From: an uncultured Eubacteriales bacterium
GTDB taxonomy: Bacteria; Bacillota; Clostridia; Oscillospirales; Acutalibacteraceae
Length of the DNA stretch: 64,000 bases
Reading direction: 5' to 3'
Assembly: GCA_934695425.1 (NCBI GenBank)
Contig: CAKUVH010000004.1
Coordinates: 62,001 to 126,000 of the forward strand
Shown here in pieces: positions 59,055 through 64,000 of this stretch. The first letter of the stretch is position 1. The number at the start of each line of letters is the position of its first letter. Below the pieces are notes generated by a model. The model ran no database searches. It was not told where the DNA came from and saw only the letters and a list, made by a program, of their open reading frames with translations. Both the position numbers and the translations under genes were made by a program.

Positions 59055-59085
59055 AGCACCGGCTGACTTAGCCGGTGCTGTTTTT
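59055..59085 (+). terminator. Terminator after the 57-residue gene
   Basis: AGCACCGGCT (59055-59064) and AGCCGGTGCT (59070-59079), a perfect 10-bp stem with a 5-base loop, then GTTTTT. It also faces the convergent U32 gene ending at 59084. Confidence 0.93.
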
Positions 59086-60313
59086 AATTGGTTGAATTTT
59101 TTCTTATATATGCTCCGATTTTAACCTCTCTGTCAATAGGAATAAAAAGTTTTTGCATAGGGTGGGGAGCCGAAGTTATTTTGTTTCCGAATTCGTCTGT
59201 AATATTTTCTGCCTTGAATTTAAACGGTTCAGAACCGGGTTCCAAAATTTCCAGCTCATCTCCCTCGAAAAATTTATTTCTCTGAGAAATTTGCATTATT
59301 CCGTCTTTGTAATTGTCACACACAGCGACCACGTCACAATTTTTTTCATATCCTCCGCTTTCATATACTTCTCCGGGCTCATCTCCGAAGTAAAATCCCG
59401 TGCAGTATTTTCTGTGGCTCACTTTGTATACCTCTTCTTGTATCCATGGCTTTAGACTGAAATTATTTCCTTCTTTGTAGTAATCGTTCAAAGCATTTTT
59501 ATATGCATTGGTGGTAACCGCAACATAATACGCCGATTTAGCTCGTCCTTCTATTTTCAAGCTTGTAATTCCGGCTTTCAAAAGTTCCGGAATGTGATTA
59601 ATCATGCATAAATCTTTCGAATTGAAAAAGTAGGTTCCTTTTTCATCTTCTATTACCGGAAAATACTCACCTTTTCTTTTTTCTTCTGTCAGATGGTATT
59701 TCCAGCGGCAAGGCTGAGCGCAATTTCCACGGTTTGCATCTCTTCCTGTTAAATAACTCGATATCAAACATCTCCCCGAGAAAGAAACACACATCGCCCC
59801 GTGAACAAATGTTTCGATTTCTAATTTCGGGTTGGTTTTTGCACGAATGGTCGCTATTTCTTCCAGGGATAGCTCGCGCGCCAATACTACTCTTTTTGCT
59901 CCCATATCGTATAAAGTTCTGGCGGTTGCATAGTTTACAACACCTGTTTGAGTTGATATATGTATGTCCACATTTGGTGCAACTTTTTTGGCTATTTCCA
60001 AAACTCCCAAATCACATATTATAAATGCATCTATTCCTACCGATGCTGCAAAAGATAAAAAATTCGGTAATTTATCTATTTCGTCGTTCCTCGGCAAGGT
60101 GTTGCACGTCAAATAAACTTTAATATTCTGTTTATGACATATTTCTATCGCTTTTTTTAAATCTTCTTCTCCAAAATTATTCGGCGAAGTCCTCATTCCA
60201 AATTCTTTTCCTGCCAAATACACGGCGTCCGCACCGTAATTCACTGCTGCCAATAGTCTTTCCATGTCTCCGGCAGGTGCCAAAATTTCTGCTCTGTTTA
60301 TGATTTTTTCCAA
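59084..60313 (-). CDS. Peptidase U32 family protein
   Basis: A 409-residue U32 family protein. It begins EILAPAGDMERLLAAVNYGADAVYLAGKEFGMR (described in part), contains VHGAMCVSFSGRCLISSYLTGRDANRGNCAQPCRW, the Cys-rich U32 signature with its four Cys, and the SLKIEGRAKSAYYVA motif. Members that have been studied (RlhA, TrhP, YdcP) modify RNA rather than cleave proteins, so an RNA hydroxylation role is as likely as a collagenase-like one. The C-terminal region fits the TrhP/YegQ group. Confidence 0.9.
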   Translation of the reverse strand: MEKIINRAEILAPAGDMERLLAAVNYGADAVYLAGKEFGMRTSPNNFGEEDLKKAIEICHKQNIKVYLTCNTLPRNDEIDKLPNFLSFAASVGIDAFIICDLGVLEIAKKVAPNVDIHISTQTGVVNYATARTLYDMGAKRVVLARELSLEEIATIRAKTNPKLEIETFVHGAMCVSFSGRCLISSYLTGRDANRGNCAQPCRWKYHLTEEKRKGEYFPVIEDEKGTYFFNSKDLCMINHIPELLKAGITSLKIEGRAKSAYYVAVTTNAYKNALNDYYKEGNNFSLKPWIQEEVYKVSHRKYCTGFYFGDEPGEVYESGGYEKNCDVVAVCDNYKDGIMQISQRNKFFEGDELEILEPGSEPFKFKAENITDEFGNKITSAPHPMQKLFIPIDREVKIGAYIRKNSTN

Positions 60314-60406
60314 TTATTTCGCTCCCATGCTTAGTTAATCTAAATTATATTTTACTTTAAATTAACGAATAATACAAGCTTAAAGAAGTTAGGGGGCGAG
60401 TGGATG

Positions 60407-60805
60407 TTAATTTTTACTTATTCCTATGATCCCGCCTATCGTGCTTGCCAGAATTATCGCAAGCCCTCGTGTTGCCGTTATTATCGTCAGAGAACTGTGC
60501 GTCACTATTAATCCACATATGAAAAATATAAAAAATAAAATTCCGCCGCATAAAAGCCCCGAAAGCCACCCTTTGTTTTTGGAAAATTTCCCGGATATAA
60601 ATCCTCCTACAAAACTCCCCAAAGTAGATATAAGAATCATTAATATTTCCATGAATTCATACGGAATGTTTCCGCCTTTTGAAATTAAAAGCGCGGTTAA
60701 AAATAAAAGTAAAGAAGAAATTATGATTGATGATATGCTCCCAAACAACAGGGGCTTAGCGTAAAGACTGTAAAATGATATATGGGAATTTCTGGAGTTT
60801 CTCAT
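60407..60805 (-). CDS. TIGR04086 family membrane protein
   Basis: A 132-residue protein with four membrane helices (about 18-42, 48-66, 80-100 and 105-128). The pattern FVGGFISGKFSKNKGWLSGLLCGG is typical of the TIGR04086 family found next to yajC and the SCIFF genes in Clostridia. Function unknown. It lies 110 bases from yajC on the same strand. A short basic head (MRNSRNSHISFY) precedes the first helix. Confidence 0.82.
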   Translation of the reverse strand: MRNSRNSHISFYSLYAKPLLFGSISSIIISSLLLFLTALLISKGGNIPYEFMEILMILISTLGSFVGGFISGKFSKNKGWLSGLLCGGILFFIFFICGLIVTHSSLTIITATRGLAIILASTIGGIIGISKN

Positions 60806-60880
60806 ATAACTACCTCCCGGCTTTAATTGTATTATTTATTTTACTATACATACTATTATTACCTGGATTTTTACATAAAT

Positions 60881-60910
60881 ATTCCTTGCCTTTCTGAATA
60901 GGCAAGGAAT
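60881..60910 (-). terminator. Hairpin between yajC and the TIGR04086 gene
   Basis: ATTCCTTGCCT (60881-60891) and AGGCAAGGAAT (60900-60910), an 11-bp perfect stem with an 8-base loop. The tail on the minus strand (ATTTATGTAAAAA) is only partly T-rich, so it may be a partial terminator. Confidence 0.7.
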
Positions 60911-60914
60911 TTAC

Positions 60915-61223
60915 TTATTTATTATTTTCTTGTCCTGCGTTTCGACTTGCTACAGCCCATCTTTTTATCCTTATTTTTTCCGAAGCTGTTTCTATAACAA
61001 GTGTGTCGGAATCTTCTTTAAGGCTCACTACTCTTCCTACGATTCCTCCGATGGTTGTTACTTCATCGCCGATTGTCAAAGATTTTTTCATTTCTTCTTC
61101 TTGTTTTTTTCTCTTTTGGTTAGGTCTGAACATTACAAAATATAGCCCTAATATAACTACTGCATATACTAGAAGACTGCGGACAATTTGCCCTGTTGGA
61201 CTATCCCCGAATAAGTTTTCCAT
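60915..61223 (-). CDS. yajC: Preprotein translocase subunit YajC
   Basis: A 102-residue YajC, an accessory factor of SecDF. One N-terminal membrane helix (about 12-32: SLLVYAVVILGLYFVMFRP) then QKRKKQEEEMKKSLTIGDEVTTIGGIVGRVVSLKEDS, the family core (described in part). GGAGG precedes the ATG. No secD or secF in the window. Its neighbour is the TIGR04086 membrane protein gene. Confidence 0.94.
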   Translation of the reverse strand: MENLFGDSPTGQIVRSLLVYAVVILGLYFVMFRPNQKRKKQEEEMKKSLTIGDEVTTIGGIVGRVVSLKEDSDTLVIETASEKIRIKRWAVASRNAGQENNK

Positions 61224-61395
61224 AAATTTTTCCTCCGAATTTCAAATTTTATTACTCCCTAATTATATGTTTTTTTGCTTGCTTTATCAAGGAATCAATG
61301 CTTAATTTGATTTTTTGTATGATTTTTTTTGCTTCGCGTGCATAATTTTGGACAATTATTGAATTTTTTAAAGTAAATTATTTTTCTAAATAGTA

Positions 61396-61424
61396 TTGAA
61401 ATGTGGGAATTTATGTGCTATAAT
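61396..61424 (+). promoter_or_regulatory. Sigma-A promoter of rpmE
   Basis: TTGAAA (61396-61401), 17-base spacer, TATAAT (61419-61424), about 50 bases before the rpmE start codon. Confidence 0.82.
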
Positions 61425-61473
61425 GTATCAGTATGTTTCAATATTAGTTTATATAGCCAGAGAGGTGAAGATA

Positions 61474-61686
61474 ATGCAAAAAAATATTCATCCGGATTAT
61501 AAGGAAACTGAAATCAGATGTGCTTGTGGCAATGTTTTAAAAACAAAATCCACAAAATCTCAATTGACTGTTGATGTATGTTCAAAGTGTCACCCTTTCT
61601 TTACCGGACAACAAAGATTTGTTGATTCAGGTGGACGTGTAGATAGATTTGAAAAACGCAGAAGACTATCTCAACAAAGCAAATAG
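61474..61686 (+). CDS. rpmE: 50S ribosomal protein L31 (bL31), zinc-binding form
   Basis: A 70-residue bL31. It begins MQKNIHPDYKETEIRCACGN and carries all four zinc Cys (16, 18, 36, 39), so it is the C+ form replaced by a Cys-less paralogue under zinc shortage in some bacteria. FFTGQQRFVDSGGRVDRFEKR is diagnostic. ATG 61474 has AGAGGTGAAG upstream; the longer frame overlaps the promoter. Confidence 0.97.
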   Translation: MQKNIHPDYKETEIRCACGNVLKTKSTKSQLTVDVCSKCHPFFTGQQRFVDSGGRVDRFEKRRRLSQQSK

Positions 61687-61743
61687 GACAGTAGATGTTT
61701 TTAAATGTAGGCGGCGCAAATAAGCGTTGCCTATTGTGTCAGT

Positions 61744-62379
61744 GTGGTGAAAATATTGCCTGAATTTAAAACTATATGCGAACCCGGACAATTTAAGGAA
61801 ACTCAAAAGCGTTCCAAATTTTTATCATTTGCATTTCCTGTATCTTCGGAAGAAGACGTTCATTCTCATTTGAAAAAATTAAAATCAGAATTTTACGATG
61901 CGAAACACATAGTTTATGCGTACAAACTTTATAACACAGATATTCAAAAATTCAGCGACGACGGCGAGCCTTCCGGAACCGGTGGAGTTCCCGTGATGAA
62001 TATCATAAAAAGTTTTGGCCTTAATAATATTTTGGTAGCGGTTGTGAGATATTTCGGAGGAATTTTGCTCGGTACATCAGGTCTCAGAGAGATGTATTCT
62101 TCAGGGGCTAAGGGTGCAATTTTAAATTCAAAAATTACGGACGTAGAAAAATGCGCTCGCTTTGTAATCACTACAGATTATGGCAATTATGGAAAAATTT
62201 TGAATATACTGTCTGATAAAAACGCCAAAATATTTTCCACAGATTATGCAGAAAGTGTAAGCATTGATTTTTGTGTGGCGGAAATAAATATTGGCGAGAT
62301 ACGAAAAAAAATAAACAGCATAATGCAAGGAAGAGAAGTAATTAAATTTATTGATAATATTTTTATACCGCTAGAATGA
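61744..62379 (+). CDS. yigZ: YigZ/IMPACT family protein
   Basis: A 211-residue protein of the YigZ (UPF0029/IMPACT) family. The N-terminal domain contains RSKFLSFAFPVSSEEDV, DDGEPSGTGGVPVMNIIK and VRYFGGILLGTSGLREMYSSGAKGA, all typical. A C-terminal DUF1949 ferredoxin-like domain follows. Bound ligand and role in bacteria are unsettled. The start is GTG 61744 or TTG 61756; the GTGGTGA stretch between is a weak ribosome site and would favour TTG 61756. Confidence 0.9.
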   Translation: MVKILPEFKTICEPGQFKETQKRSKFLSFAFPVSSEEDVHSHLKKLKSEFYDAKHIVYAYKLYNTDIQKFSDDGEPSGTGGVPVMNIIKSFGLNNILVAVVRYFGGILLGTSGLREMYSSGAKGAILNSKITDVEKCARFVITTDYGNYGKILNILSDKNAKIFSTDYAESVSIDFCVAEINIGEIRKKINSIMQGREVIKFIDNIFIPLE

Positions 62380-62417
62380 ATTTATACTACAAAGTATTAA
62401 CGATGGTGGTGACAAAT

Positions 62418-63419
62418 ATGAATATAAGAGAAAAATACGAAGAATTAGAAAAAAATTTTTTGTCTGAGCACGCTGCACTTTCATGTAATACGCTCGGGAG
62501 AGAAATTTTCGAGCCGCTTTGTGAAATCAGAACCGAATATCAAAGGGACAGAGACAGGATTTTACATTCTAAATCTTTTCGAAGGCTTAAGCATAAAACT
62601 CAAGTTTTTATATCTCCCAAAGGAGACCATTACAGAACGCGCTTAACACACACTTTAGAAGTTTCGCAAATTTCAAGGACTGTAGCCAGGGCGCTTCGTC
62701 TAAACGAAGACCTTACCGAAGCCATTGCGCTGGGCCATGATGTAGGTCATACTCCTTTTGGCCATGCAGGAGAAAGTGCATTGAATGAACTTTGTCCGAA
62801 CGGATTCAGGCATTACGACCAAGGCGTGAGAGTGCTGTCTCGTTTAGAAAAAGACGGAAAAGGACTTAATCTCACAAAAGAAGTTTTAAACGGAATAAAA
62901 TGTCATACCAAAGGCGAAGAATCTATTACCGCCGAAGGAAGAATAGTAAGATTGTGTGACAGGATTGCCTACGTTAACCACGACATAGAGGATGCGCTCA
63001 GAGCAGGAATTTTGAATGATAATAAAATCCCGAAAGAATTTGTTGAAAGTTTCGGAAACAGATTTTCTGAAAGAATAAATACGATGGTTACTTCGGTGAT
63101 TTTAAACAGTGACGGAAAAAATATCAAAATGTCCGAGGAGCTTTCAAAAAAATTTGATGATATGCACAGCTTCATGTACAGAGAAGTTTATTTGAACAAG
63201 CAATCATTTTCCGAAGACCAAAAAGTTCCGTTTGTAATTAATTCTCTTTATGAGCATTTTATTAAAAATATCGAAGAAATGCCTGTTTATATTCAAAAAA
63301 TATCTGAAAAAGAAGGAATTGAAACAGCGGTTTGCGACTATATAGCCGGCATGACCGACCAGTTTGCGACTTTAGTTTTTAAAGAAATTTTTATTCCTAA
63401 ATCAACCATTATATTTTAA
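62418..63419 (+). CDS. dgt: Deoxyguanosinetriphosphate triphosphohydrolase-like protein
   Basis: A 333-residue HD-domain dNTP triphosphohydrolase-like protein. Motifs: LHSKSFRRLKHKTQVF, RTRLTHTLEVSQISRTVARAL (first His), and the HD pair in GHDVGHTPFGHAGE. A later Asp is in CDRIAYVNHDIEDA. I use ATG 62418, with GGTGGTGA upstream; the frame extends back to 62376 overlapping yigZ. dgt directly before dnaG is the common order in Clostridia. It would tune dNTP levels. Confidence 0.93.
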   Translation: MNIREKYEELEKNFLSEHAALSCNTLGREIFEPLCEIRTEYQRDRDRILHSKSFRRLKHKTQVFISPKGDHYRTRLTHTLEVSQISRTVARALRLNEDLTEAIALGHDVGHTPFGHAGESALNELCPNGFRHYDQGVRVLSRLEKDGKGLNLTKEVLNGIKCHTKGEESITAEGRIVRLCDRIAYVNHDIEDALRAGILNDNKIPKEFVESFGNRFSERINTMVTSVILNSDGKNIKMSEELSKKFDDMHSFMYREVYLNKQSFSEDQKVPFVINSLYEHFIKNIEEMPVYIQKISEKEGIETAVCDYIAGMTDQFATLVFKEIFIPKSTIIF

Positions 63420-63446
63420 TATTTTTAGTTTTTAGGTGGTGGAATA

Positions 63447-64000
63447 TTGATTATTTCCGAAGAGTTTATTTCAGAGCTTAAAGCGAAAAATGACATAGAA
63501 GAAATAATTTCATCGTACGTTGATTTAAATAGAAAAGGCAAGAATTTAATGGGACTTTGCCCTTTTCACGCCGAAAGAACGCCATCATTTTGCGTTTATC
63601 CGTCGAATTCATCGTTTTACTGTTTTGGATGCGGAGCCGGGGGAGATGTTATAACATTTCTTCGATTGATTGAGCATTATGATTACATAGAAACTGTAAA
63701 ATATTTGGCAGACAGATGCGGCATGAGTTTTGAAATTGATAATCAGTCAGACGAAATTCATCGTCAAAAAATGCTAATTTACGAAATGAATCGAGAAGCG
63801 GCAAAATTTTATTATAAATCTCTCTTTAGCTCGGAAGGTAAAGCGGCGCTAAATTATTTGTCCGAAAGGAAACTCAGCCCTTCAACAATCACACATTTTG
63901 GGCTGGGATATTCTCCGAAAAGTGGATATTCTCTTGTAGACTATTTGAAAAATAAAGGGTATAATATTAAAGACATTGTTATGTCGAATTTAGCGTTTTC
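63447..64000 (+). CDS. dnaG: DNA primase DnaG, N-terminal part (cut by window end)
   Basis: A reading frame open to the end of the window that gives the first 184 residues of primase. It starts LIISEEFISELKAKNDIEEI, with the CHC2 zinc finger formed by Cys38, His41, Cys59 and Cys62 (GLCPFHAE, FYCFGCGAGGD). The linker to the catalytic core has FYYKSLFSSEGKAALNYLSERKLS and HFGLGYSP. TTG start at 63447 with TAGGTGGTGG upstream, 27 bases after dgt. The TOPRIM core and C-terminal DnaB-binding domain lie outside the window. Confidence 0.95.
   Translation, partial: MIISEEFISELKAKNDIEEIISSYVDLNRKGKNLMGLCPFHAERTPSFCVYPSNSSFYCFGCGAGGDVITFLRLIEHYDYIETVKYLADRCGMSFEIDNQSDEIHRQKMLIYEMNREAAKFYYKSLFSSEGKAALNYLSERKLSPSTITHFGLGYSPKSGYSLVDYLKNKGYNIKDIVMSNLAF

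Overview
The window is a dense, low-GC (roughly one third G+C) chromosome segment from an anaerobic, endospore-forming member of the Clostridia (Bacillota). Support for this: a clear SpoIVA, a SPOCS-LysM spore-coat-type protein, a PdaB-like deacetylase and a TepA-like protease; AdhE and the class III (anaerobic) ribonucleotide reductase; the HrcA/CIRCE heat-shock operon; the SCIFF peptide with its radical SAM maturase, a near-universal Clostridia marker; and frequent TTG/GTG starts with strong purine-rich ribosome sites. No phage, IS element, CRISPR array, tRNA or rRNA was seen.

Layout. 1-6.2 kb: end of ftsY, yqeK, rsfS, leuS and adhE on +, then ruvX on -. 6.7-11.4 kb: hrcA-grpE-dnaK-dnaJ behind a consensus promoter and a perfect CIRCE. 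11.4-18 kb: a Nif11-like double-glycine protein (-), a DUF1292 protein, a probable 6S RNA, a CvpA-like protein, pgsA, a zinc-finger Clp ATPase, nrdR, a second Nif11-like protein (-) and a TepA-like protease. 18-31 kb: uppP, ftsK/spoIIIE, a ComEC-like metallo-hydrolase with a DUF3006 partner, a KimA-type K+ importer, an amino-acid ABC transporter, tsaE-tsaB, rpiB, upp and a membrane nucleotide-sugar dehydratase. 31-36 kb: rnhA (-), rnjA, gdpP, rplI. 36-37.7 kb: two unknown divergent genes. 37.7-43.7 kb (-): nifU, nifS, glyS, and nrdG-nrdD-nrdH behind a promoter overlain by two NrdR-type boxes. 43.8-50.2 kb (-): a zinc-ribbon/PASTA pseudokinase, a flavodoxin-like reductase, a RodA/FtsW protein, znuABC and comEA. 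50.3-56 kb (-): spoIVA, a SPOCS-LysM protein, pdaB and the SCIFF pair. 56-64 kb: a P-type cation ATPase with a 57-residue follower, peptidase U32, a TIGR04086 membrane protein, yajC, then rpmE, yigZ, dgt and the start of dnaG.

How it fits together: most is housekeeping (translation, protein folding, envelope, DNA precursors) in short operons. NrdR, encoded at 16.3 kb, probably controls the nrd operon at 43.7 kb. GdpP (c-di-AMP breakdown) and KimA (a K+ importer whose characterised homologue is c-di-AMP-controlled) probably share a signalling circuit. The least ordinary items are the SCIFF precursor with only four of six cysteines, the two orphan Nif11-like peptides with their own promoters, the PASTA protein that lacks every catalytic kinase residue, the nifS start that may need a hairpin to bring its ribosome site close, and the unknown pair at 36-37.7 kb. 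No clear new multi-gene defence or mobile system is visible. All identifications rest on reading motifs by eye, without database searches.
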